A stretch of DNA of 64,000 nucleotides, taken from NCBI RefSeq assembly GCF_000745015.1, contig NZ_JQNA01000002.1:5146001-5210000 (forward strand), in the 5' to 3' direction. The notes under the pieces were generated by a model that searched no databases, had not been told where the DNA came from, and was given only the letters and a program-made list of their open reading frames with translations. Origin of the DNA: Burkholderia sp. 9120 (GTDB lineage Bacteria; Pseudomonadota; Gammaproteobacteria; Burkholderiales; Burkholderiaceae). Position 1 is the first letter of the stretch. Each line of letters begins with the position of its first letter. The translations under genes and the position numbers were made by a program. This document shows, in pieces, positions 26,226 through 36,804 of the stretch.

Positions 26226-26708
26226 CTAATCCGGCATGCCGTCATGGTCCCCGAGCGGTCGGCTCGGCCAGTCCGTCCACTGATCCGTGCGCGTCTTCAG
26301 GTGCGCCTCATTGAGCGGATAGTGAATCAGATTGTCGGCGCGCGGACGCTCGCCGATCACCATCAACCTGACTTCTTCTTTTGTATTGTTGATGAACGTA
26401 TGGCAGATCCCGGTGCCTGACGGAAATCCCACCGAGTCACCCTCGACCAGCGGATGAAGCACGCCGTCGATCCACACATCGGGTGTGCCGTGCAGCACGT
26501 ACACAAATTCCTGCTCGGTACTTTCGCAGTGCGGATACGAAGAGCGCCGCCCCGGTAAAAGCCGCACATGATGAATACCAATGCGCGTAATACCCAACGC
26601 GGCGGACAGCGGCGAGTCGATTGCCATCAACTCGTCAGAGCCTGTATAGGAGTGCGCGTTGGGTTCTTCCAGTTCGGTCCAGTGTTTGATGAATTCCGGT
26701 CGCTGCAT
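26226..26708 (-). CDS. Cupin domain protein
   Basis: 160 residues with one cupin fold. Motif 1 is GRRSSYPHCESTEQEFVYVL, offering His and Glu metal ligands; motif 2 is PSGTGICHTFINNT with the final His. The C-terminal tail (HYPLNEAHLKTRTDQWTDWP) resembles cupins with hypothetical small-molecule binding or isomerase roles. Function unknown. AGGAGAA stands six bases before the ATG. A bidirectional terminator separates it from katG. Confidence 0.85.
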   Translation of the reverse strand: MQRPEFIKHWTELEEPNAHSYTGSDELMAIDSPLSAALGITRIGIHHVRLLPGRRSSYPHCESTEQEFVYVLHGTPDVWIDGVLHPLVEGDSVGFPSGTGICHTFINNTKEEVRLMVIGERPRADNLIHYPLNEAHLKTRTDQWTDWPSRPLGDHDGMPD

Positions 26709-26774
26709 CTTTTGTTCTCCTGGGGGACGAGCGACGATGATAGCGGCTCACCGGACCACCGCCCGGCGCGCCAT

Positions 26775-26808
26775 AAAAAAACGGCTGATCTTACGATCAG
26801 CCGTTTTT
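26775..26808. terminator. Bidirectional intrinsic terminator between katG and the cupin gene
   Basis: A 9-bp stem (CGGCTGATC, 26782-26790; GATCAGCCG, 26795-26803) with loop TTAC, flanked by seven A on the left and five T on the right. It ends katG transcription on the minus strand. Confidence 0.93.
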
Positions 26809-26869
26809 GCTTCGGCATCAAACCGCGACGGTCTAATGCTCATCACAACGGTCCACGACAACGCCCGCT

Positions 26870-29423
<2,554 letters not shown>

Positions 29424-29933
29424 ATGACTAATTCCATGTACAGCGCATCCGTTCCCGTTTTCAAGCAGATGCTGACCGCGTTGTCCGAGGTGCTGAAGAA
29501 AGCCGAAGCCCACGCCACCGAACGCAACATCGAGCCGAACGCATTGCTGCAGGCGCGTCTGTTCCCGGACATGTTCCCGCTCGTGCGCCAGGTGCAGATC
29601 GCCGCCGACTTCAGCAAGGGCGTCAGCTCGCGCCTCGCCGGCGTGGAATTGCCGTCGTGGCCCGACACGGAAGTCACGTTCGCCGACCTGCAAGCGCTGC
29701 TCGCCAAAGCGTTGACCTACATCGGCACGCTCGACGCCGCGCAATTCGAAGGTAGCGAGAACAAGGAAATCGTGCTGCGTCCCGGCACGCCGAAAGAGAA
29801 GAAGCTGGTGGGCAGCGCCTATCTGCAGAACTACGGCCTGCCGCAGTTCTTCTTCCACGTCACCACGGCGTACGCGATTCTGCGTCACAACGGTGTCGAG
29901 ATCGGCAAGCGCGACTACATGGGTTCGTACTGA
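29424..29933 (+). CDS. DUF1993 family protein
   Basis: 169 residues. Family landmarks: SVPVFKQMLTALSEVLKKAE, then ARLFPDMFPLVRQVQIAADF and NYGLPQFFFHVTTAYAILRH, the latter with the two histidines typical of DinB-like four-helix bundles. Function unknown. I set the start at ATG 29424, preceded by GAAAGAG; upstream in-frame codons lack homology. Single-gene unit. Confidence 0.9.
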   Translation: MTNSMYSASVPVFKQMLTALSEVLKKAEAHATERNIEPNALLQARLFPDMFPLVRQVQIAADFSKGVSSRLAGVELPSWPDTEVTFADLQALLAKALTYIGTLDAAQFEGSENKEIVLRPGTPKEKKLVGSAYLQNYGLPQFFFHVTTAYAILRHNGVEIGKRDYMGSY

Positions 29934-29999
29934 TCGTCGAAGCGTGAGCCGGACGCGCCGCTACCTGGCGTCGCGTCCGTTCGGCCTGACAAGCCAGGA

Positions 30000-31106
30000 T
30001 CATGCGCGCGAGGCACGGTAGCCGTCGTTGAGCATCCAGTGGCTGAAGCGGGCGTATTCCTGCGCGTATTCGCGGGCGTCTTGCGCCAGTTCCACCGCAT
30101 AGGCCAATTCATGCACTCGCGCGTAGTGCGGCATCCGCTTGCTTTCATACACCGACAGAGCCGCCGCGAGTTCAGCGTGTTTCTGCAGCGCCTGAACCAG
30201 CACGCGCACGTCCTCCACGCCGAGTGTGCCGCCCGCCGAGATATGCGGCGAGAGCGCATGCGCCGCATCGCCGATCAGCGCGACGCGCGCGGACGTCCAG
30301 CGTGGCAACGCGGGCACGAACATGATCGGGTTGTGCAGGATCTGCGCTTCCGGCGTCCGCTCGATCAGCTTCACCAGTGGATCGCTCCAGCCGTTGTCGT
30401 TCAGATGCGCGGCGCGCAGTAAAGCCTCTTCCTTTTTCGTGCCGACGGGCACCGCGCTGTCGAACTGATTCACCATCCAGACGACCTGATCGCCATAAGT
30501 GCGCGTGTAGCCGCCGCGCGTGCGTTGATGCCCGACGGTGAGGACCGAGCCGTTGGCGGGTTCGTCGCCTGCGGCTAGCATGCCGCGCCATACGTGATGA
30601 CCTGCGTGCTCGCGAGCGCCGTAGCCGGGCACCAGTTGCGCACGCACCGCCGAATAAGCGCCATCCGCGCCCAGCAGCAGATCGGCGTGTTCGATCGTGC
30701 CGTCGCTCAAGCTCACCGCCACGTGATCCGCGCTTTCTTCGAACGCGACGACCTTGGTATCGACGCGAATGTTGTCGAGTCCGACCGCCGCAGCCAGCAA
30801 GCGATTCAACTCGGGACGCGGCACCAGCAGAAATGCATGATCGGCCGGCTCGAATCCGGGCGCCCTGAAGCGCGCGCCGGCGGCGTCGTAGAACCATGTT
30901 TCGATGGGCATGCCGATTTCGTGGATCGCATCGCCCACGCCGACCTCCGAGAATACGTCCAGCGCGTTGCGCCACAAGCCGATGGCCGCGCCCGCCGCTC
31001 GAATTTCCGGTGCCTGTTCGCATACCAGCACGTCCCAGCCGATCGCCTTGAACGCGATACCCGCCGTCAGTCCGACAATGCCGCCGCCTGCAATGATGAC
31101 TCGCAT
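30000..31106 (-). CDS. FAD-dependent monooxygenase (PHBH/UbiH class)
   Basis: 368 residues. N-terminal dinucleotide fold VIIAGGGIVGLTAGIAFKAI (GxGxxG at 7-12), followed by the second FAD motif around LLLGADGAYSAVR (residues 144-156, DG motif) and the third, VALIGDAAHALSP (GD motif). These are diagnostic of group A flavoprotein hydroxylases that use NAD(P)H and oxygen. Substrate unknown, probably an aromatic compound. A perfect 14-bp palindrome typical of TetR operators lies 115 bases upstream, but no TetR gene is adjacent. Confidence 0.92.
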   Translation of the reverse strand: MRVIIAGGGIVGLTAGIAFKAIGWDVLVCEQAPEIRAAGAAIGLWRNALDVFSEVGVGDAIHEIGMPIETWFYDAAGARFRAPGFEPADHAFLLVPRPELNRLLAAAVGLDNIRVDTKVVAFEESADHVAVSLSDGTIEHADLLLGADGAYSAVRAQLVPGYGAREHAGHHVWRGMLAAGDEPANGSVLTVGHQRTRGGYTRTYGDQVVWMVNQFDSAVPVGTKKEEALLRAAHLNDNGWSDPLVKLIERTPEAQILHNPIMFVPALPRWTSARVALIGDAAHALSPHISAGGTLGVEDVRVLVQALQKHAELAAALSVYESKRMPHYARVHELAYAVELAQDAREYAQEYARFSHWMLNDGYRASRA

Positions 31107-31220
31107 CGATACGTCGCTCCTTGCGGTCGCTTCCCGTTGCCTGAGTCCGGCTACCGCGGCACCGAACCCATCGGGTGGAATCGTGTGGATTCCTGGTTGA
31201 GGGTGAATGCCTCTAATTTA

Positions 31221-31234
31221 TGAGCGATCGCTCA
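31221..31234. promoter_or_regulatory. Perfect palindrome, probable TetR-family operator
   Basis: TGAGCGATCGCTCA, 14 bp and exactly self-complementary, set in AT-rich flanks 115 bases upstream of the monooxygenase ATG. The shape is typical of TetR-family operators. No regulator gene lies next to it. Confidence 0.55.
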
Positions 31235-31451
31235 CATTAGCTACTCGCTTTAGCGACCTGGGGCGGCGGCGAGTCGAAGCCCCGTTTGGTGCGGTAGAGC
31301 GGGGGGAAATCGGGCCGATTGGGAGATCGTCAAAACGGACGCTCGCTTTTTCGCGGCTGTAGGACTTGCGTTAGGCCGCGCTGCGCGACGCGCAAACAGC
31401 ACCGCATCGAAACGCGCAACCGATGTGCTACAGATCGCTTACATCGTGGTA

Positions 31452-31470
31452 ACGATTTCAATTCTCATTC
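31452..31470. promoter_or_regulatory. Weak Fur-box-like site upstream of bfr
   Basis: On the minus strand this reads GAATGAGAATTGAAATCGT. The first part equals the AATGAGAAT half-site of Fur boxes; the second half is degenerate. Placed 173 bases ahead of the bacterioferritin start, where iron control would make sense. Confidence 0.3.
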
Positions 31471-31642
31471 TGAGCATTGCATGAGCAATCCACTAAGCTG
31501 GTCTAACAGGTCCGAGGTACGCGCGCATCACGATAATCCTCAGACCAGCCGCCGACACTTCGCCAGAACGATTTACCCGATAAAGCGCCGGACTCGCCGT
31601 GGCGTTTCCCGAACGTTTCCCCGAACCCACCAGGGAGGCTTT

Positions 31643-32119
31643 ATGCAAAGCGATCCAAAGGTCCTCGAATACCTGAACTCGCAACTCAAGAACGAACTGA
31701 CCGCGATCAATCAGTATTTTCTGCATGCGCGCATGTATCGGCACTGGGGACTGGAAAAACTCGGCAAGCACGAGTACGACGAATCGATCGGCGAGATGAA
31801 GCACGCCGATCTGCTGATCAACCGTATCTTCATGCTCGACGGATTACCCAATTTGCAGGACCTGCACAAACTGCTGATCGGCGAAGAAACGAAGGAGATT
31901 CTCGAATGCGATCTGAAGCTCGAACGGATCTCGCAGTCGACCTGCAAGGAAGGCATCGCTTATTGCGAATCGGTGCGGGATTTCATTTCACGCGAGATTC
32001 TCGTGCATATCCTCGATGAGACCGAAGAGCACATCGACTGGCTCGAAACGAATCTCGATCTGATCGACAAGGTCGGTATTCAGAATTACCAGCAATCGGG
32101 TATGGATTCGCCGAGCTGA
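31643..32119 (+). CDS. bfr: Bacterioferritin
   Basis: 158 residues, the E. coli length. Forms a 24-subunit iron-storage shell with heme between subunits. Glu18, Glu51, His54, Glu94 and His130 of the di-iron site are present, and Met52 (heme ligand) lies in GEMKHA. The helix that in E. coli reads RDEEGHIDW reads DETEEHIDW here, so position 127, normally the last carboxylate ligand, is Thr. GGGAGG precedes the ATG at 31643. Neighbouring katG and msrA give the area an oxidative-stress flavour, although they are separate units. Confidence 0.95.
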   Translation: MQSDPKVLEYLNSQLKNELTAINQYFLHARMYRHWGLEKLGKHEYDESIGEMKHADLLINRIFMLDGLPNLQDLHKLLIGEETKEILECDLKLERISQSTCKEGIAYCESVRDFISREILVHILDETEEHIDWLETNLDLIDKVGIQNYQQSGMDSPS

Positions 32120-32124
32120 GCTCG

Positions 32125-33174
32125 TTGATCGCGTCCGCCCTCCGCTGGCTGGAGCAGATCGATCCGGGCACGCACCGTCGGATCAAAGGCTTGCGGCTCG
32201 TCACCGCGTATGGAATCGCGGCGGCGCTCGGCACATTGCAGGACATTACCCACAGCCTGCCCAGCGCGGTATCGGTGGGGTCGCTCGCCGGCAGCTTTGC
32301 TTTGTGGGCGAGCGTCTCGGAAGCGCGCGCCACGCGCGCCGAATCCAGCCGGGATCTGATCGTGCTGTGTGCGGCCGCGGCGTTTGGCGCGACGCTATTC
32401 GTCGCGCTCTCCCCGGCCCTGCGGGCCATCGCCACGGCGGGCCCTGAATTGACGCTGGTCACGGGCGCATTCCTCGTCGGTTATCTGAAGCGCTTCGGCA
32501 TGCTTGGCGCGGGCGTGGGCTCGCAAATCTACATCGGGCAACTGCTGGCCTACGGCGCCCGCCTTACCCCTATCGATCTCACCGCGGTCGCCGTCGCCGG
32601 ACTGATCGCGATGCTGGCGTCGATCGTGCCGCGCCTGCTCAGCGGTCCGGCTGAGCATCCCGCGCCAACCGCGCTGTCGTCCGTCGACGTGCCGGGCCGC
32701 TGGGGGCTCTCGCCCGAACTCGTGATGGGTCTGCAGGCGGCAAGCGGCTCGCTCGTGGTCGTTGCCTTGAACGAGGCGGTCGGGCTCAGGGAATCGTCGT
32801 GGGCGATTACCGCCTGTACCTACGTTGTCGCGGGGTCCGCGAGCGGCACGATAGCGCGGGTGCGCCGACGGATCGTCGGCACCCTGATCGGCGTGCCGCT
32901 CGGGCTCGCCTGCCTGCCGCTCGCCGTTCACGCGCCACTGCTGATCTGGGGCGCGGCGGCGGTCGCCATGATCATCTACGCAATGGCCCTGCCCAATCGC
33001 TACGACGTCGCCTGCGCGGCGTTCGCGTTCACGCTGATCGTCACGCTGGCGGCCGGCGGCGTGCACTCGGTCCCGCTGCTGGCCGCGCGCGCCTGGGAAA
33101 CGCTGCTCGGCGGCGCGCTCGGTCTGTTCGCCGCGACGTGCATTTTGCCGCTGCGTCCGTTGAGATCGAGTTGA
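32125..33174 (+). CDS. FUSC-family (aromatic acid exporter-like) membrane protein
   Basis: 349 residues with two blocks of about five hydrophobic helices (33-160 and 205-345), the layout of FUSC/ArAE proteins but without their large cytosolic domain. The second block contains VNEAVGLRESSWAITACTYV-like sequence, SASGTIARVRRRIVGTLIGV, the R-x-x-G-T-x-x-G motif of the family. It may export aromatic or fusaric-acid-like compounds; the substrate is unknown. The start is TTG at 32125, five bases after the bfr stop; no ATG is available, so it is probably translated from the bfr message. Its stop lies in an 11-bp tandem repeat. Confidence 0.75.
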   Translation: MIASALRWLEQIDPGTHRRIKGLRLVTAYGIAAALGTLQDITHSLPSAVSVGSLAGSFALWASVSEARATRAESSRDLIVLCAAAAFGATLFVALSPALRAIATAGPELTLVTGAFLVGYLKRFGMLGAGVGSQIYIGQLLAYGARLTPIDLTAVAVAGLIAMLASIVPRLLSGPAEHPAPTALSSVDVPGRWGLSPELVMGLQAASGSLVVVALNEAVGLRESSWAITACTYVVAGSASGTIARVRRRIVGTLIGVPLGLACLPLAVHAPLLIWGAAAVAMIIYAMALPNRYDVACAAFAFTLIVTLAAGGVHSVPLLAARAWETLLGGALGLFAATCILPLRPLRSS

Positions 33175-33190
33175 GATCGAGTTGAGATCG
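33159..33190. repeat. 11-bp tandem repeat across the FUSC gene stop codon
   Basis: GTTGAGATCGA occurs at 33159-33169 and 33170-33180, then GTTGAGATCG at 33181-33190. The first copies encode the C-terminal RS residues and the stop. Confidence 0.85.
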
Positions 33191-33321
33191 GGCTCAGGTT
33201 GAGCTGAAGGCCCGCTGCGAGCGCGGCGCCATTCCGGTATCGTATCGTCCGATAGACGGCGAGCCGGTTCGCCGACGCGTTGCGCCCCGCGTGGCGCGAC
33301 GCCACTCAAGGAGAGATTGAA

Positions 33322-33831
33322 ATGACGACGCAAACCGAAACCGCCCTGCTGGCCGGCGGCTGCTTCTGGGGCATGCAGGAACTGCTGCGGCGCTATCCCG
33401 GCGTGCTGTCGACGCGCGTGGGCTACACCGGCGGCGACGTGCCGAACGCGACCTACCGCAACCATGGCACGCACGCGGAAGGCCTCGAGGTCGTGTTCGA
33501 TCCGAGCCGGATCAGCTACCGCCAGATCCTCGAATTTTTCTTCCAGATTCACGATCCGACCACCAGGAACCGTCAAGGCAACGACGTCGGCATGAGCTAC
33601 CGCTCGGCGATCTTCTATCTCAGCGACGAGCAGAAGCAGGTGGCGTTGAAAACGGTGGCGGATGTGGACGCTTCCGATCTGTGGCCGGGTAAAGCCGTCA
33701 CCGAAATCGTGCCGGCCGGCCCGTTCTGGGAAGCCGAACCGGAACACCAGGACTACCTGGAACGCAATCCGGGCGGTTACACGTGTCACTTCATTCGGGC
33801 GGGCTGGAAGCTGCCTACGGCGTCGGCTTAG
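33322..33831 (+). CDS. msrA: Peptide methionine sulfoxide reductase A
   Basis: 169 residues. Reduces methionine-S-sulfoxide in proteins and free form. The catalytic GGCFWG has Cys14; [19 protein letters not shown] and FFQIHDPTT are the other conserved blocks. The usual C-terminal resolving cysteines are reduced to one (GGYTCHF). AAGGAGAG precedes the ATG at 33322. Single gene, convergent with the hybrid kinase. Confidence 0.96.
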   Translation: MTTQTETALLAGGCFWGMQELLRRYPGVLSTRVGYTGGDVPNATYRNHGTHAEGLEVVFDPSRISYRQILEFFFQIHDPTTRNRQGNDVGMSYRSAIFYLSDEQKQVALKTVADVDASDLWPGKAVTEIVPAGPFWEAEPEHQDYLERNPGGYTCHFIRAGWKLPTASA

Positions 33832-33944
33832 CGTGCCGGTCGGCTGATGGCGTGCGTTTTGTGCGCGCGCCCTCGGTCGGCATCGCCGGACAGCAACGGA
33901 CAGCAAGGTGGCGCGTAACCTGGACGCCGATCCGGCGTTGCGTT

Positions 33945-33976
33945 GCAGCATGACGACCAGACGGTCGTCATGCTGC
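33945..33976. repeat. Perfect 14-bp hairpin between convergent msrA and the hybrid kinase
   Basis: Arms GCAGCATGACGACC (33945-33958) and GGTCGTCATGCTGC (33963-33976), loop AGAC. No U-tract on either side. A shared 3' structure for two convergent transcripts. Just left, 33889-33908 has GGACAGCAAC followed by GGACAGCAAG. Confidence 0.75.
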
Positions 33977-33988
33977 GATCGATGCCGA

Positions 33989-36562
33989 TCAATCGTTTAT
34001 CGCATCCCGATGATCGCGGGACGCTTTCACCGACGCAAAATACGTCTGCAACGCCGGCGCCGAACGATTGCTCAACGAGCCGATTCGCGCCAGCCAATCC
34101 GCCTCCACGGGCCACTCGCCTTCCACCACGCGCGGATAAATCTGCCGCACGAACTGATGCAGCGCTTTCGCACCGATATTGCCGCTGACGCCGAGCAGGA
34201 TATGCAACGCGCCATGCGTGGAAGCGAGGTCGCGAGCCGCGACACTGACGGCGAGCCGCGCCACCGTCAAACTGATCTGATCGATACCGTTGAGGAACGT
34301 CTGATCCAGCAAATCGAGCGCCACCAGTTCCTGCAGGTGCTTTTCGTCGAGCAACGGCCCCTCCTTAAGCGGCACGGACCGGGCGGCCGACGCCTCCGAT
34401 AGAGGCGCCGGCTCCACGCGGCCCGGCGCATTCGCGACGCGGTACTGCGCGAACTGCCTCGACAGCGACGCGTACAGGGAGCCAATCTGCACCGGCTTGA
34501 TCATCACCTCGTTCATACCCGCGGCGAGGCAGCGCTGCACGGCTTCCATATCCGACTGACTGGTCAGCGCCACGATCGGCACCCTGGCATACGGGTCGGT
34601 GCGCACGCGAATCAACGCCGTGGTTTCCACGCCGCCCATGCCCGGCATGTTCATGTCCATCACGATGGCGTCGACCGTGACGCCTTCGTGCAAACGCGCC
34701 AGCACCGCGCGCCCATGGTCCGCCTCGACGACGCTCGCGCCGCATCGTTTCAGATAGCCCTTGACCAGCGACCGGCTGTAGACGTCGTCGTCCGCGACCA
34801 GAATCGTCTTGCCGATAAACCCATCGAAGCTTTGGCTCGGATGATGCTGGCTGCCGCTCTCGAACAGCTTCTGAAGCACACCGATCAATTCCACCATGCT
34901 GCTGGCTTTATTGACCAGTTCGTCCATCCCGGCGCGGCGCGCCAGCACGCGCGCGAGGTTGCCCGGCTCCACGGTGTACGCGGCGATCAGTACGTTGGCG
35001 TTCGGACTCTGGTGGTCGGCACGGATTTTTTCGGTCGTCGTGTAGCCGTCCAGCACCGGCATGTTGATGTCCATCAGCACGAGGTCGAAAGGCGTGGACT
35101 GGGCCAGTAGCGTCAGCGCCGTTGCGCCGTCCGGCGCTTCGCTCACGTCCGCGCCGACCCTCAGCAACGCGCGCCGCACTCTGTCGCGCTGCGTGGCGTC
35201 GTCGTCGACGATAAGAACGCGCTTGCCGTTGAAAAACGGCGTGGCGCGCTCGAAAATCCGCCGCTCGTGGTCCGCGAGTTCGCGCTCCGAGACGGGTGGA
35301 AACTGCAGCGTGAACTGCGTGAATTTACCCACTTCCGAACGGCAGCTAATCGTGCCGCCGAACGCGCGCATGGCCCGCTGACAGTAGGCCAGGCCGAGCC
35401 CCGCACCCACCGGATCGCCCGTGGCGGGGAGCGCGTCGAAAAGATGCGGCAGAAGCTCGGACGCAATGCCGGGACCGGTGTCATGCACCATGACCGTTTG
35501 CCGGTCGACCGTCAGCGTGAGCGTCGCGACCGGATCCGCCCCCATGTGATGCAGCGCGTTTTTGATCAGATTGAACAGCGTGAAGAGGTAGACCGTCTCG
35601 TCGACCTTGACCGTGAAATCGTCCAGCACCACCAGCCTGACCTTGGTGCGCTCCTTCTGATCGGCGAAACCGTACTCGTCCAGCGCTTTGCGCGTCGCCA
35701 CCGCGGCGCTCACATAGGTGAGCTGATCCGGGCTGATGGGCCACGCGCTGACGTCGTCCAAGGTCGTGTCGATAATGCGCAGCCCGCGATCGACCGACGA
35801 CTGACCGTGAGCGAGATGCCGGTACAACACCGCCGCCTTGTCGGGCGATAAAGCGGGCGCCGGGTTCGCGTCCGTGGCGGCGGGCAGCGTTTCTTCCACG
35901 CGGTCCAGCACATGCCTCAACTGGCTGAGCGGATTGCGCATCTGATGGGCGATCGAGCCGGCGAGCGCCTGCCGCGCGCCATGCCTGGCGTGCGTGACAA
36001 CCCCCTTCGCACTGCTGTAACTGAACGTGATGCCGGCGAGAATACCGAATATATAAACCGGCAGATACGTATAGATAAACAGATGCGCGTCGACATAAAC
36101 GTCTTGCGGCACGAAGATTCTGGCGCACAGAACAGCCAGCCCGACGCCGGCCAGCAGATTGATTGCTAATGCAACGAATGACGGAAAGATGGCGATCAGG
36201 AAAAACATCATCCCCAATTCGGCCATGGACCAGATCATCGAATAATGGCTGGTCAGCAGGTAATACGTGAAAAAAAACGGCAGCGAATAGGCAACCGTTA
36301 CAAAGTAATACCATGGCAGGACACGCACCGCCGAAGCCGGCCAGAAGCGGCGCAACAGCAGCAGCGCACAGGAGACGGTGCCCAAAGCCCGCATCAGCAG
36401 GCTTTCGTTGGGCTGAGGATCGACGAACGTCCACCACAGCCAATACACCGGATGTCCGATCGTACCGATTACGCCCACCGCCAACATGCTGTAGTCCGAC
36501 ACCCTGGCGGAGTCGGTCACCAACCGGTTGAGATAGCGGATGCCCCCTGAAATGGCTCTCAT
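33989..36562 (-). CDS. Hybrid sensor histidine kinase of the CqsS/LqsS type
   Basis: 857 residues. Residues 25-185 form six or seven membrane helices that closely recall Vibrio CqsS: VGVIGTIGHPVYWLWWTF and YFVTVAYSLPFFFTYYLLTS, followed by HYSMIWSMAELGMMFF. The kinase core has the H-box SIAHQMRNPLSQ (His206), an N-box near NLIKNALHHMG, and DTGPGIASE and GLGLAYC. Two receiver domains follow with acceptors Asp498 (LMDINMP) and Asp636 (MDMNMPGMGG), and a C-terminal HPt-like domain with His787 (ALHILLGVSGNIGA). CqsS relatives sense alpha-hydroxyketone autoinducers made by CqsA-type synthases; none is encoded here. A downstream response regulator is also absent. Start at ATG 36562. Confidence 0.85.
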   Translation of the reverse strand: MRAISGGIRYLNRLVTDSARVSDYSMLAVGVIGTIGHPVYWLWWTFVDPQPNESLLMRALGTVSCALLLLRRFWPASAVRVLPWYYFVTVAYSLPFFFTYYLLTSHYSMIWSMAELGMMFFLIAIFPSFVALAINLLAGVGLAVLCARIFVPQDVYVDAHLFIYTYLPVYIFGILAGITFSYSSAKGVVTHARHGARQALAGSIAHQMRNPLSQLRHVLDRVEETLPAATDANPAPALSPDKAAVLYRHLAHGQSSVDRGLRIIDTTLDDVSAWPISPDQLTYVSAAVATRKALDEYGFADQKERTKVRLVVLDDFTVKVDETVYLFTLFNLIKNALHHMGADPVATLTLTVDRQTVMVHDTGPGIASELLPHLFDALPATGDPVGAGLGLAYCQRAMRAFGGTISCRSEVGKFTQFTLQFPPVSERELADHERRIFERATPFFNGKRVLIVDDDATQRDRVRRALLRVGADVSEAPDGATALTLLAQSTPFDLVLMDINMPVLDGYTTTEKIRADHQSPNANVLIAAYTVEPGNLARVLARRAGMDELVNKASSMVELIGVLQKLFESGSQHHPSQSFDGFIGKTILVADDDVYSRSLVKGYLKRCGASVVEADHGRAVLARLHEGVTVDAIVMDMNMPGMGGVETTALIRVRTDPYARVPIVALTSQSDMEAVQRCLAAGMNEVMIKPVQIGSLYASLSRQFAQYRVANAPGRVEPAPLSEASAARSVPLKEGPLLDEKHLQELVALDLLDQTFLNGIDQISLTVARLAVSVAARDLASTHGALHILLGVSGNIGAKALHQFVRQIYPRVVEGEWPVEADWLARIGSLSNRSAPALQTYFASVKASRDHRDAIND

Positions 36563-36692
36563 GTTGCTCTTTATCTTGATCTTTTCAGCCTCGGAATTCG
36601 AAGCTGCTTACGTTGAATGACATGCTGGCGCTGCCAACCGAGCATACCACTCTGTCCCCGCGTTGCACCGCGGGTTAACTAACGCGTCCACC

Positions 36693-36715
36693 GCGAGCCG
36701 CGAAGCTCGCTTTTT
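36693..36715 (+). terminator. Plus-strand intrinsic terminator with no annotated gene in front
   Basis: Stem GCGAGC (36693-36698) and GCTCGC (36705-36710), loop CGCGAA, then TTTTT. The nearest upstream sequence on this strand is the non-coding gap after the kinase start at 36562. Confidence 0.55.
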
Positions 36716-36720
36716 GTCCG

Positions 36721-36745
36721 AAAAAAAAAGCCCGCTTTCGCGGGC
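36721..36745 (-). terminator. Intrinsic terminator of the GH42/sugar ABC operon
   Basis: On the minus strand GCCCGC-GAAA-GCGGGC (36730-36745) is followed by nine U (A run 36721-36729). It lies 60 bases beyond the last permease gene. Confidence 0.95.
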
Positions 36746-36804
36746 AACCTTCTCCATCCCTCACCAGGAATCCAGCCAGAGGCGCGTAGCCGCGCCCGCC
36801 CGCG

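Larger units (their letters stand above)
31107..31642. other. Intergenic region between monooxygenase and bacterioferritin
   Basis: 536 bases without a gene. Two regulatory candidates: the palindrome TGAGCGATCGCTCA at 31221-31234 facing the monooxygenase, and an AT-rich AATGAGAAT half-site (read on the minus strand, 31462-31470) of Fur-box type facing bfr. Confidence 0.6.
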
